DNA of 64,000 nucleotides from Oxalobacteraceae bacterium. GTDB lineage: Bacteria > Pseudomonadota > Gammaproteobacteria > Burkholderiales > Burkholderiaceae_D. Below, one piece after another: positions 37,051 to 45,318 of this stretch. The DNA lies in assembly GCA_021768485.1 (NCBI GenBank), contig JAIZVZ010000006.1:1-64000 (forward strand). The letters are read 5' to 3'. The first letter of the stretch is position 1. Each line of letters begins with the position of its first letter. The notes under the pieces were generated by a model that was not told the DNA's origin, made no database searches, and saw only the letters and a list, made by a program, of their open reading frames with translations. The position numbers and the translations under genes were made by a program.

Positions 37051-37108
37051 GGCAGAAGAGGTAGCCGCCCGCCCGCTGGCAGAGCGGAATTAAGGCTTTG
37101 GTGAAGGC

Positions 37109-37471
37109 CTAGGCGTAAGCTTCGGCCAGTTCCATGACGCGTGGCACGATGGCCACACCGACCGTTGCGAACAAGGCGGTCAGCTGACTCAGGTTGGCTT
37201 CGCGTTCGGCGTCTTTCCAGCCGTGGAACAGGTCGGTGCCGTCCTTTTGGTAATGCAGATCGACGACCTTGCCGCGGTCCTTGTGCGTATAGGGCGAAAT
37301 TTTGGTGTTTTTGAAGCCCATGCCCTCGAGCGCCGCCAGCAGTTCGGTTGGCGTCTGATCAGGATGGATCGCCAAAAATACGCCGAAGGTCTTGCCCGGC
37401 GGTTTGGCGGCGATATCTACCTCGTAAATACCGGGCGCCTTCATGGTCATGGTCGATTTCAGAAAAAGCAT
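37109..37471 (-). CDS. Conserved-looking hypothetical protein, 120 residues
   Basis: No family is recognised. The protein is soluble and mixed alpha/beta, begins MLFLKSTMTMKAPGIYEVDI, and has a proline-rich turn (AAKPPGKTFGVFL) and a charged centre (YTHKDRGKVVDLHYQKDG). There is no signal peptide or membrane helix. AGGGA before the ATG supports this start over the longer frame. It lies 58 bp downstream of alkB on the same strand order but before it in transcription, so the two may be co-transcribed. Confidence 0.72.
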   Translation of the reverse strand: MLFLKSTMTMKAPGIYEVDIAAKPPGKTFGVFLAIHPDQTPTELLAALEGMGFKNTKISPYTHKDRGKVVDLHYQKDGTDLFHGWKDAEREANLSQLTALFATVGVAIVPRVMELAEAYA

Positions 37472-37794
37472 GTCATTCCCTTCTTGCCAGAGTCGCTGGT
37501 CGTGTTTTTTCGATGCGCCATCAACTGGCTTGCGAAAGGTGCAAACAGGTATGGGCAATTGTTATAAATGTAACGGGGATGCCAGTCACATTTGCTATGA
37601 TAAACCAGATTTTACAAAACCCCTGTAAAAAAAGATGATTTGAAGCACTTTTACATGCCCGTGTTCCTTCTGGTTAACGCCCGGCGGCTTGCTGTCGTTG
37701 TTATCGTTGTCGCCGCCATTGTTATTGTTGCAAGCATGAAATGTGCCGCGCCTTTATACTATCGCTTGCTTGTACTTTGAATCCGGTGTCATCA
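37472..37794. promoter_or_regulatory. Divergent spacer with three alternating TTTTACA/TGTAAAA elements
   Basis: Within this 323 bp AT-rich spacer, TTTTACA (37610-37616), TGTAAAA (37624-37630) and TTTTACA (37649-37655) form overlapping inverted repeats with spacers of 7 and 18 bp. They could be regulator half-sites for the divergent hypothetical and MFS genes. A degenerate run of GTT/ATT-rich triplets follows at about 37692-37733. No regulator is identified. Confidence 0.4.
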
Positions 37795-38940
37795 ATGAAT
37801 ACTGCTTTATCCGTGGCGCGGCCTGCGCGCTGGCGCGCGGCGGCGCCGGTGTTGTTTTTGCTGCTGGGCGTGGTGTATGCGAGCTGGGCTTCGCGCATCC
37901 CGGCAATCCGCGACTTGTTGCATTTGCGCGCAGCGCAATTCGGTCTGGTTTTGTTGTCAGGCGGCATAGGCGCCGTCATATCGTTTCCGCTGGCGGCCTG
38001 GCTGGTGCTGCGTTTCGGCGGCCGGCGCGCCGCCGCGTATGCCGGTGTGCTGTTGCTGCTGGCGCTGCCGTGCGCGGCGCTGGCCCCTTCGCTGGCGGCC
38101 CTGGCGCTGGCGGTCGGGGCGATGGGCATGTTTACCAGCTGTTATGACGTCGCCATCAATGTCCAGGCGGCGGAAGAGGAAAAAAACGGTGGCCTGTCGC
38201 GCATGTCGACCCTGCATGCCTGGTTTTGCGTCGGCTCGTTTTCCGGCGCCCTGCTCGGCAGCGCCATGGCGGCGCTCGGCTGGAGCCCGCTGCTTCATTT
38301 TGTCATGACGGCGTTGTTGCTGGCGGTGCTGCTGCGCTGGAGTTTCCTGGCGCTGCCGGCCGCTGCGCCGGCGCCGCAGGGGGCCGGCAGCCGGCGTTTC
38401 GCACTGCCGCGCGGTGACTTGCTGGCACTTGGCATGATCGCGTTTTGCGGCGCCATCAGCGAAGGCTCGATCGCCACCTGGAGCGGCATCTATATGAAAG
38501 ACCGCTTGCTGGCGTCGGATGGCGTGGCGCCGCTTGGCTATGCCGCCTTCAGCGCGATGATGCTGGTCTCGCGCCTGCTCGGCGACCGCCTGAAGCGCCA
38601 TCACGGCGCGCGGCGCATGCTCGTTGCCAGTTCGCTGACTGCGGCCTGCGGCCTGGCGATTGCGGTCCTGGCGCCGGTGGCGGTGCTTGCCGTGGCCGGC
38701 TTTGCGCTGGCCGGACTCGGGGTCGCCCTGGTTTTTCCGTTCATCTTCAGCGCCGCCGGCCGTCACGGGGCGGCCGCGCTGACGGCGGTGGCGACCATGG
38801 GATATGGCGGCAACCTGATCGGTCCTCCGATCGTCGGCTTTATCGCCGACGGCATCGGCATGCAGGCTGCGCTCGGTTTTGTCGGCGCCCTCAGCGTTGC
38901 CGTGGCGCTGGCCGCCAGCCGGGCAAAATGGCTGGTCTGA
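37795..38940 (+). CDS. MFS transporter, YbjJ-like
   Basis: The 381-residue protein has 12 predicted hydrophobic segments and the major-facilitator pattern, starting after a short basic N-terminus with LFLLLGVVYASWASRIPAIR, a block typical of the YbjJ/FucP-like group. The segment GMFTSCYDVAINVQA and the second-half LLGDRLKRHHGARRML (A-motif-like) fit. The substrate is not known. The ATG at 37795 precedes the first helix closely; the upstream frame is spacer. Confidence 0.82.
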   Translation: MNTALSVARPARWRAAAPVLFLLLGVVYASWASRIPAIRDLLHLRAAQFGLVLLSGGIGAVISFPLAAWLVLRFGGRRAAAYAGVLLLLALPCAALAPSLAALALAVGAMGMFTSCYDVAINVQAAEEEKNGGLSRMSTLHAWFCVGSFSGALLGSAMAALGWSPLLHFVMTALLLAVLLRWSFLALPAAAPAPQGAGSRRFALPRGDLLALGMIAFCGAISEGSIATWSGIYMKDRLLASDGVAPLGYAAFSAMMLVSRLLGDRLKRHHGARRMLVASSLTAACGLAIAVLAPVAVLAVAGFALAGLGVALVFPFIFSAAGRHGAAALTAVATMGYGGNLIGPPIVGFIADGIGMQAALGFVGALSVAVALAASRAKWLV

Positions 38941-38955
38941 ACGGCGCGCCGGAGG

Positions 38956-39351
38956 TCAGCCTGACAGGCCCGAACGTAATGCCAGGCTGATGATGCTGGC
39001 GAGCAGCAAATACAGCGTGGCGAGGCTGGCGATCATGAAGCCGGCGCTGCGTTTTTTGGGCGCCTGGTAATATCCGAGCGCATAAATGATGCGGCCGACC
39101 ACCCATAGCGCGCCACCGGCGGCGGCCCAGCGGTCGCTCCAGGAATAAGCGCAGATCCACAGCAGCGGCAAAAACAGGGCCATCTGCTCGACCGTATTGG
39201 CCTGCACCCGCAGCACGCTCTGAAATGCCGGCGGGCCGTCGCACGACGGCGCCTGCACCGCATAAGTGGCGCGGGCGCGGCCGACATTGATGAAGATCCA
39301 GCAATACATCAATAGCGCGGCAAGCGTGATCCAGGCGGTGAACAAGAGCAT
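38956..39351 (-). CDS. MAPEG-family membrane protein
   Basis: The 131-residue protein has four hydrophobic segments and the MAPEG block FQSVLRVQANTVEQMALFLP, followed by GGALWVVGRIIYALGYYQAP. Eukaryotic members are glutathione- and eicosanoid-metabolising enzymes; bacterial members are poorly defined. AAAGGA lies before the chosen ATG (MLLFTAWITL), and the long upstream frame is rejected for lack of protein character. Confidence 0.88.
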   Translation of the reverse strand: MLLFTAWITLAALLMYCWIFINVGRARATYAVQAPSCDGPPAFQSVLRVQANTVEQMALFLPLLWICAYSWSDRWAAAGGALWVVGRIIYALGYYQAPKKRSAGFMIASLATLYLLLASIISLALRSGLSG

Positions 39352-39451
39352 GGCAATTCCTTTATCGGTGAGGCGGTGCGCGGGCGCGGCACCGCTGACT
39401 GCGCAACATTGGCGCAAATACGGTAGAAGCGCAATATGAAGCGTGAAAATA

Positions 39452-40282
39452 TTACAGCGCCGCCTTGCGTCGGGCCAGCGCGGCGGTCGGGGCGACAAAG
39501 GCCTGATACAGCGCGCCGGCCTCGCTGTCCCAGGCCGACAGCGCCGCCTGCTGCCGGGCGACGGTCTTGAAGTCGCCGCGCGCAATCGGCCCGCTCAGGG
39601 CGGCCGCCGGTCCCAGGCGCAAAATATTATCGAGCGTTTCGCGCATCAGGGGCGCGGCCAGTTCCGCCGCCAGCGCCGGTTCGATGCCGGCCGCTGCATA
39701 GGTGCGCAGCGCGACGTCGGCCAGGCTCGAGAGGTAATTGGAGGCAAATACCGAGGCCGCGTGGTATAGCGTCTTGCTCGACGCATCGATTGTCAATGCG
39801 CGTCCGCCGATCGCCAGCACCGCCGGCTGCAGTACTGCCAGCGCGCGCGCATCGCCTTCCAGGCTGCAAAAGGTGGCGTCGAAATCGGACGCGACCCGGG
39901 CCGGATCGGCAAAGCTGCGCACCGGGTGAAGGCTGGCGCAGGCGGCGCCGGCGGCAGCGGCGGCGGCCAGGGCCTGCGATGAAAGAGCGCCGCTGCAATG
40001 GAATACAACGGTGGCCGCATCGAGCAGGCCGTGTTGCGCCAGTTTCCCGGCGCAGTGTTCGATCTGGTCATCCGACACCGCCAGCAGATAGATGTCGGCA
40101 CGCCGCATGGCATGCATGTCGGCCACCGCGCGGCCGCTGCCGATGAAGGCCAGGGCCGCCTCGGCGCTGGCTTGCGAACGGTTCAGCACATCCTGCACCG
40201 TCAGGCCGGCCTGCAGCGAAAACAGGCGTCCGAACACGCGTCCGACATGCCCTGCGCCGATGATGTTGAGAGTCTGTTGCAC
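39452..40282 (-). CDS. Rossmann-fold protein with DUF2520 domain
   Basis: The 276-residue protein starts with a dinucleotide-binding fold (TLNIIGAGHVGRVFGRLF; YLLAVSDDQIEHC) and continues into a helical DUF2520 domain (LYHAASVFASNYLSSLADVA; GPIARGD). It resembles pyrroline-5-carboxylate and ketopantoate reductases in layout, but no reaction is established for the family. A GTG at 40282 with GGAA upstream gives a compact start just before the nucleotide-binding strand. It ends 100 bp before the MAPEG gene's start. Confidence 0.85.
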   Translation of the reverse strand: MQQTLNIIGAGHVGRVFGRLFSLQAGLTVQDVLNRSQASAEAALAFIGSGRAVADMHAMRRADIYLLAVSDDQIEHCAGKLAQHGLLDAATVVFHCSGALSSQALAAAAAAGAACASLHPVRSFADPARVASDFDATFCSLEGDARALAVLQPAVLAIGGRALTIDASSKTLYHAASVFASNYLSSLADVALRTYAAAGIEPALAAELAAPLMRETLDNILRLGPAAALSGPIARGDFKTVARQQAALSAWDSEAGALYQAFVAPTAALARRKAAL

Positions 40283-40319
40283 GGCATCGTTCCGATTCAA
40301 TTGATGGCTGCGGCCGCTT

Positions 40320-41063
40320 TCAGTTGCGCGCGTGCGACAGCTGGAAACCGTCGATGCCGTCAACGGCGGCCAGGTCGCGCGCCAGGGCCGACAATGGCAC
40401 CCCGCTGTCCTTGCTCAGTTTGATCGCCACGAAACGCCATTCGGCCATGCCGGTGTCGTGATTGATCGACAGCGAGCCGTCGGCGATTTCGTAGCCGCGC
40501 TGCAGCCCCGCGCTGCGCAGCTTGGCTTCGTCGGGAATGACGTCGGGTTTGAAGCGCAAGGTGACCGCGATCGCGTGGCGCGATGGCAGCCGGCGTTCGA
40601 GTTTGGGAATCCAGATCATCGAAATGGCAGAGCAAAAGGCCAGCAGTATCGCCGCCATGTAAAAGCCGATGCCGAACATGATGCCGATTACCGAGGAGGC
40701 CCATAGCGAGGCGGCGGTGGTCAGGCCGCTGATGTTGAAGCCTTCGTGCATGATGACGCCGGCGCCCAGAAAGCCGATGCCGGTCACGATGCCCTGGATG
40801 ATGCGGGTCGGGTCGCTGCCGACGACGGCGCCCAGATGGCCGCCGAACCAGTGCTGCGGATAGGCTCCGATAATGGTCAGGGCCGCCGACGCCATGCAAA
40901 CGATGCCGTAAATGCGCATGCCGGCGGCGCGCCCGTGGTAAGACCGTTCGTAGCCGACCGTCAGACCCAGAAGCAAGGCGCCGAACAGATTGAGCATGAT
41001 GATCGCATTGCTGGCCAAAATGGGATCGGACCAGTAGAGCGCGAGCGAATCAATCCAGGACAT
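40320..41063 (-). CDS. MgtC/SapB-family inner-membrane protein
   Basis: The 247-residue protein has the MgtC hydrophobic domain (~20-150: LFGALLLGLTVGYERSYHGRAAGMR; GIGFLGAGVIMHEG; LTTAASLWASSVIGIMFG) and a soluble C-terminal ACT-like domain. MgtC proteins affect magnesium and low-pH adaptation and can inhibit the F-ATPase in pathogens; the cellular function here is not known. No magnesium-responsive leader was recognised upstream. Confidence 0.87.
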   Translation of the reverse strand: MSWIDSLALYWSDPILASNAIIMLNLFGALLLGLTVGYERSYHGRAAGMRIYGIVCMASAALTIIGAYPQHWFGGHLGAVVGSDPTRIIQGIVTGIGFLGAGVIMHEGFNISGLTTAASLWASSVIGIMFGIGFYMAAILLAFCSAISMIWIPKLERRLPSRHAIAVTLRFKPDVIPDEAKLRSAGLQRGYEIADGSLSINHDTGMAEWRFVAIKLSKDSGVPLSALARDLAAVDGIDGFQLSHARN

Positions 41064-41107
41064 ACGTATCAGCCTCTCTTTTTCATATTGAACTGTGCGT
41101 CAGCGGG

Positions 41108-41368
41108 TCAGTCATCGCGCGGGCGCAATTGCTTTTCGAAGGCGACATCGAGCTTGCTGACGCGCCTGGGCGTTTGCGGGCCGAAGGCGTTGACGAATTT
41201 GACGAACTCGTCCATGTCCATCCACTCCGACAGGCGTGCCGGCGGCGCGCTGCCGGCATTTTCGATCAACGCGAACTGGCCGCTGGCGGCCAGTACCATC
41301 GCGTAGCGCGGATTGCCGCTGCGCGTTTTCAGCCGTTCGATGGCCGACGAGGCTCGCGTGGTGCGCAT
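41108..41368 (-). CDS. Small hypothetical protein coupled to aminopeptidase P
   Basis: The 86-residue product begins MRTTRASSAIERLKTRSGNP and is basic, with no recognised domain. Its ATG is two bases after the aminopeptidase stop, so expression probably depends on translation of that gene. The open frame extends further upstream through the peptidase gene in another frame, and that part is shadow. Real coding status is likely from spacing and composition but unproven. Confidence 0.6.
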   Translation of the reverse strand: MRTTRASSAIERLKTRSGNPRYAMVLAASGQFALIENAGSAPPARLSEWMDMDEFVKFVNAFGPQTPRRVSKLDVAFEKQLRPRDD

Positions 41369-41370
41369 CG

Positions 41371-43191
41371 TCAGATGGCCCGGGTGCGCAGTTCCAGCCA
41401 GGCCAGGGCCGCACCGTCGACATGCGGCGACAGGCGGGCCCGCACCGTCTCGTGGTAGCCGTTGAGCCAGTCGATTTCGTCGCTGCGCAACAGGCTTCGC
41501 TCGATGCAGCGGGTATCGATCGGGCACAGCGTCAAGGTCTCGAAATGCAGGAACTGGCCGAATTCGGTCTGCCCGGCCGGCACGTTCAAGACCAGGTTTT
41601 CGATCCGCACGCCCCATTTTCCGGGACGGTAAATGCCGGGCTCGACCGACGTCACCATGCCTTCTTCCATCGCCGTGTGCGGCTCCGGCATGGCGCTCGG
41701 GGAAATCGTCTGCGGGCCTTCGTGGACATTCATGAAGTAGCCGACGCCGTGCCCGGTGCCGTGGCCGTAATCGATGCCGGCGGCCCAGATCGGGGCGCGC
41801 GCAATGGCGTCGAGCATCGGCGAGCGGGTGCCGCGCGGGAAGTGCGCCGAGGACAGCGCGATCATGGCTTTCAAGACCAGCGTGAAGTCGCGCTGCTGGG
41901 CGGCGCTGACCTGGCCGACCGCCGTGACGCGGGTGATGTCGGTGGTGCCGCCCAGATACTGGCCGCCGGAATCGATCAGCAACAGGCCGTCGCCGGCAAT
42001 GCTGGCGTGCGATTGCGGCGTGGCCTGGTAATGCGGCATGGCGCCATTGGCGTTAAAGCCGGCGATGGTGCCGAAGCTCGGGCAGACGTAGCCGGGGCGG
42101 CGCGCGCGGGCGGCCGTCAGCCGGGTGTCCACGGTCAGTTCGGTAATTGCTTCGCCGGCCGCCATGGCCGCTTCGAACCAGGCAAAAAATTCGCACAGTG
42201 CGGCGCCGTCCTGTTCCATCGTGGCGCGGATATGGCCCGCTTCCTGGACATTTTTACGCGACTTGGCAAAAGTGGTCGGGTTGATCGCTTCCACCACGCG
42301 CACCGTTGCCGGCACCGCCTGGCGCAGGCCGAAGGTGACGCGGCGCGGGTCGATCAGCAGCGCACTCGAGGCCGGCAGCGCCGCCAGCGCCGCCGCTGCG
42401 CTCGCATACGGCGCCAGCACGACGCCGTCTTGCGCCAGTATCGCGGCCAGGGCGTCCGTCACCTTGTTGTCCGCCACAAACAGCGTGGCGCGATCCTTGC
42501 CGATCAGGGCATGGGCGACGAAAGCCGGATTGTAATTGACATCGGCACCGCGCAGGTTGAACAGGTAGGCGATGTCGTCGAGCGTCGAGATGAAATGCTG
42601 GTCGACATCGAGTTCGGCCATGGCCTTGCGCAGCGTCTGCAGTTTGGCGGCCCGCGTAGTCACCGCATACGGTGCGGCGTGTTCGAAAACGGGCGGCGTC
42701 GGCAAGCTCGGCCGGTCTGTCCAGACTTCGTCGAGCAGATCGCAGTCGGTGCGCAACAGGACGCCGCGCGCGCTCAGCGCCTGCTGCAGCTGGCGGGCCG
42801 TGGCCAGCCCCAGCACCGCACCGTCGATGGCGACCGTCTGCCCCGGTGCGATATTGTCGGCCAGCCAGTCGATATGGTCGAGACTGGCGCCCGAGGCGAT
42901 TTTCATCAGGGCGATGCCGCTGCCGGCCAGTTCGGCTTCTGCTTGCGACCAGTAGCGGCCGTCGGCCCACAGGCCGGCGGTCTTGTCGGTCACGATCAGG
43001 GTGCCGACCGAACCGGTAAAGCCGGACAGCCAGCGCCGTCCTTGCCAGCGCGGCGGCAGATATTCGGATAAATGCGGATCGGCCGACGGCACGATGCAGG
43101 CGGCGATGTGCTGGTTTTGCATTGCCTGGCGCAATTGCTGGAGGCGATGGATGACTTCGCCGGCGACGGGGTTGGTACTGGTGTGGTTCAT
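41371..43191 (-). CDS. pepP: Xaa-Pro aminopeptidase (aminopeptidase P, M24B)
   Basis: The ~606-residue protein belongs to the long form: two creatinase-like N-domains (~1-310) and a C-terminal M24 pita-bread domain. Metal-binding residues are visible in LLIDSGGQYLGGTTDITR (two Asp), HGTGHGVGYFMNVHEGP (His) and SVEPGIYRPGKWGVRIENL (two Glu). It removes N-terminal residues before proline in the cytoplasm. Start codons at 43191, 43200 and 43230 are all possible, as none has a strong ribosome-binding site. Confidence 0.9.
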   Translation of the reverse strand: MNHTSTNPVAGEVIHRLQQLRQAMQNQHIAACIVPSADPHLSEYLPPRWQGRRWLSGFTGSVGTLIVTDKTAGLWADGRYWSQAEAELAGSGIALMKIASGASLDHIDWLADNIAPGQTVAIDGAVLGLATARQLQQALSARGVLLRTDCDLLDEVWTDRPSLPTPPVFEHAAPYAVTTRAAKLQTLRKAMAELDVDQHFISTLDDIAYLFNLRGADVNYNPAFVAHALIGKDRATLFVADNKVTDALAAILAQDGVVLAPYASAAAALAALPASSALLIDPRRVTFGLRQAVPATVRVVEAINPTTFAKSRKNVQEAGHIRATMEQDGAALCEFFAWFEAAMAAGEAITELTVDTRLTAARARRPGYVCPSFGTIAGFNANGAMPHYQATPQSHASIAGDGLLLIDSGGQYLGGTTDITRVTAVGQVSAAQQRDFTLVLKAMIALSSAHFPRGTRSPMLDAIARAPIWAAGIDYGHGTGHGVGYFMNVHEGPQTISPSAMPEPHTAMEEGMVTSVEPGIYRPGKWGVRIENLVLNVPAGQTEFGQFLHFETLTLCPIDTRCIERSLLRSDEIDWLNGYHETVRARLSPHVDGAALAWLELRTRAI

Positions 43192-43436
43192 GGATGGCAT
43201 TGTTGGAGAATGACGACGATGCGACATCATACCTTGATGTGGCCTGCTTGGGCAGCGGGCGCCGGCGATGGCTGCCGATTGCCGGCGCGCTGCGCCTGAT
43301 GCCGCCAGAGTCAGAGCCGTATTGATAAAACAGTATCATCGCGTGAAAAAATCGCGGGAAAAATTCGCGCGAATGCTAGAACCGGCGTCGATTCTGACTG
43401 ATAATGTCGTTTTTTTTAGCTAAAGCACCGTCAACT

Positions 43437-44069
43437 ATGCATGCATTTCATGTCACCCGCGCCCGCGCGCTCCTCCAAAATGCCGAACTGGTCAGCGACG
43501 AGGCGGCGGTTCAGGCCGCAGTCACGCGCGTGGCCGATAACTTGAATCAGCGCTTCGATCGGCCCGACTGCACCGAATTTCCATTGGTTCTCGGCGTCAT
43601 GGGCGGCGCCGTCGTGTTCATTGGCCAGCTATTGACGCAGCTGCGTTTCGCCCTCGAATTCGATTACATCCACGTCACGCGCTACGGCGACGACGACCAG
43701 GGCGGTAAAGTGATCTGGAAGGTCATTCCGCGCGCCAACGTTGCCGGCCGCGTCGTCATCGTGCTCGACGACATACTCGACGAGGGCGAGACGCTGGCCG
43801 AAGTCAAACAGCGCTTGCTCGACATGGGCGCGGCCGAGGTGGTGGTGGCGGTCTTTGCCGACAAGGCCATCGGCAAGGCCAAACCGATCACCGCCGATAT
43901 CGTCGGCCTGTCGCTGCCCAACAAATTCGTGGTCGGCTTCGGCATGGATGTCTACGGTTACTGGCGCAATCTGCCGGCGATCTGGGCGCTGCGTCCGGAA
44001 GACTTGAAGTCGGCCGGCAGCGCCAGTGCGGAAGCGGTGACGGTGGCCGTCGCGGCCGCTTCGCGCTAA
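43437..44069 (+). CDS. hpt: Hypoxanthine-guanine phosphoribosyltransferase
   Basis: The 210-residue protein has the PRPP-binding loop VVIVLDDILDEGETLAEVK and the type I phosphoribosyltransferase fold (FPLVLGVMGGAVVFIGQLL; FDYIHVTRYGDD; KFVVGFGMDVYGYWRNLP). It salvages hypoxanthine and guanine to nucleotides. The ATG at 43437 is preferred because the extra upstream residues (from 43404) are not family-like. The gene's TAA stop is the first three bases of a 7 bp tandem repeat array. Confidence 0.88.
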   Translation: MHAFHVTRARALLQNAELVSDEAAVQAAVTRVADNLNQRFDRPDCTEFPLVLGVMGGAVVFIGQLLTQLRFALEFDYIHVTRYGDDDQGGKVIWKVIPRANVAGRVVIVLDDILDEGETLAEVKQRLLDMGAAEVVVAVFADKAIGKAKPITADIVGLSLPNKFVVGFGMDVYGYWRNLPAIWALRPEDLKSAGSASAEAVTVAVAAASR

Positions 44070-44136
44070 GCACTAAGTACTTAGCACTTAGCACTTAGCA
44101 CTTAGCACTTAGCACTAAGCACTAAGCACTAAGCAC
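44067..44136. repeat. Ten-unit heptamer array between convergent genes
   Basis: Ten 7 bp units run without gaps: TAAGCAC, TAAGTAC, five TTAGCAC, then three TAAGCAC. The first unit contains the hpt stop codon, and a 12 bp palindrome (CTAAGTACTTAG) arises at the junction of units 1-3. A 16 bp GC palindrome (GGCGCCGGCCGGCGCC) follows within 44137-44165. It fills most of the 108 bp convergent spacer. Function unknown; copy number could vary by slippage. Confidence 0.95.
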
Positions 44137-44177
44137 GGGCCGGGCGCCGGCCGGCGCCGGGCTTATTATCGCGCTTA

Positions 44178-45143
44178 TTACGACGATGCTGTGCACAGGC
44201 GGGCACGTGCGCCATCGTATTCTTGCCGCAGGCGCGCCACCATCTGCGCCACCGTCGGGATGTCGTCCATCTGGCCGACGCCCTGACCGGCACCCCAGAT
44301 GTCGCGCCACGCTTTGGCCTGGCTGCCGGAGCCGAAATTCATCGCGCTCTTGTCGGCCTGCGGCAAATTGTCGGGGTCGAGTCCGGCCAGCTCGATTGAT
44401 TTCTTCAGATAATTGCCGTGTACGCCAGTAAATAAATTCGTATACACCACATCGGCGGCCGATGATTCGACGATTGCCGCGCGATAAGCGTCGCTGACGT
44501 TCGATTCTTGCGTGGCCAGCCAGCGCGAGCCGACATAGGCAAAATCGGCCCCCATTGCTTGCGCCGCCAGGATTGCGCCGCCATTGGCGATCGCGCCGGC
44601 CAGTGCCAGCGGTCCGTTGAAAAAACGCCGCACTTCTCCCACCAGCGCAAAAGGCGACAGGCTGCCGGCATGGCCGCCGGCGCCGGTCGCGACCAGAATC
44701 AAGCCGTCGACGCCCGCTTCCAGCGCTTTTTCGGCGTGACGGATCGAGATTACATCGTGCAGCACGATGCCGCCGTAGGCGTGGATGGCGTCGAGCATCG
44801 GCTTGGGCGGTGCCCGCAGCGAGGAAATAATGATCGGCACTCGGTGCCTGACGCAGACGGCGACGTCGGCTTCGAGGCGGTCGTTCGATTGGTGGACGAT
44901 CTGGTTGACCGCGACCGGGCCGACGGTGGCGCCGGGATTGGCGGCCCGGTAGCCATCGAGCTCGAGCGCCAGCTCGGAGAGCCAGAGATCGAGGCGGTCC
45001 GCCGGGCGGGCATTGAGGGCCGGGAAAGAGCCGACGATGCCGGCCTTGCATTGCGCCGCCACCAGTTGCGGGCCGCTGGCGATGAATAGCGGCGAGGCGA
45101 TGACGGGGAGCGACAGGTTTTGTAAGGCGACGGGCAATGCCAT
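44178..45143 (-). CDS. Nitronate monooxygenase (2-nitropropane dioxygenase family)
   Basis: The 321-residue TIM-barrel flavoprotein has VIASPLFIASGPQLVAAQCK, the FMN-binding region LILVATGAGGHAGS and LAGAIANGGAILAAQAMGAD with VGSRW, typical of nitronate monooxygenases. It oxidises alkyl nitronates such as propionate-3-nitronate. GGAGG before the ATG gives a firm start. It converges with hpt across the heptamer array. Confidence 0.9.
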   Translation of the reverse strand: MALPVALQNLSLPVIASPLFIASGPQLVAAQCKAGIVGSFPALNARPADRLDLWLSELALELDGYRAANPGATVGPVAVNQIVHQSNDRLEADVAVCVRHRVPIIISSLRAPPKPMLDAIHAYGGIVLHDVISIRHAEKALEAGVDGLILVATGAGGHAGSLSPFALVGEVRRFFNGPLALAGAIANGGAILAAQAMGADFAYVGSRWLATQESNVSDAYRAAIVESSAADVVYTNLFTGVHGNYLKKSIELAGLDPDNLPQADKSAMNFGSGSQAKAWRDIWGAGQGVGQMDDIPTVAQMVARLRQEYDGARARLCTASS

Positions 45144-45318
45144 GAAAGCCTCCGGGGGAAATGGGGTGACTTATTATAATGAAAAAAAACGAACGACCGT
45201 GCAATTATTTTCATTGCAAAAAGTCAATATATTTGTGCCATCAAGTGCAAACTATGTAAAAATGAATAACAATTAAGAGTCAAAACTGCGAGATGAATTT
45301 TGTATAAATGGAAATTTT

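Noticed and set aside
41236-43071. 611-codon plus-strand open frame
   Set aside because: It is antisense to aminopeptidase P and has no protein-like features.
44067-44136. Heptamer array considered as a CRISPR array
   Set aside because: Units are 7 bp and contiguous without spacers, and no cas gene is in the window.
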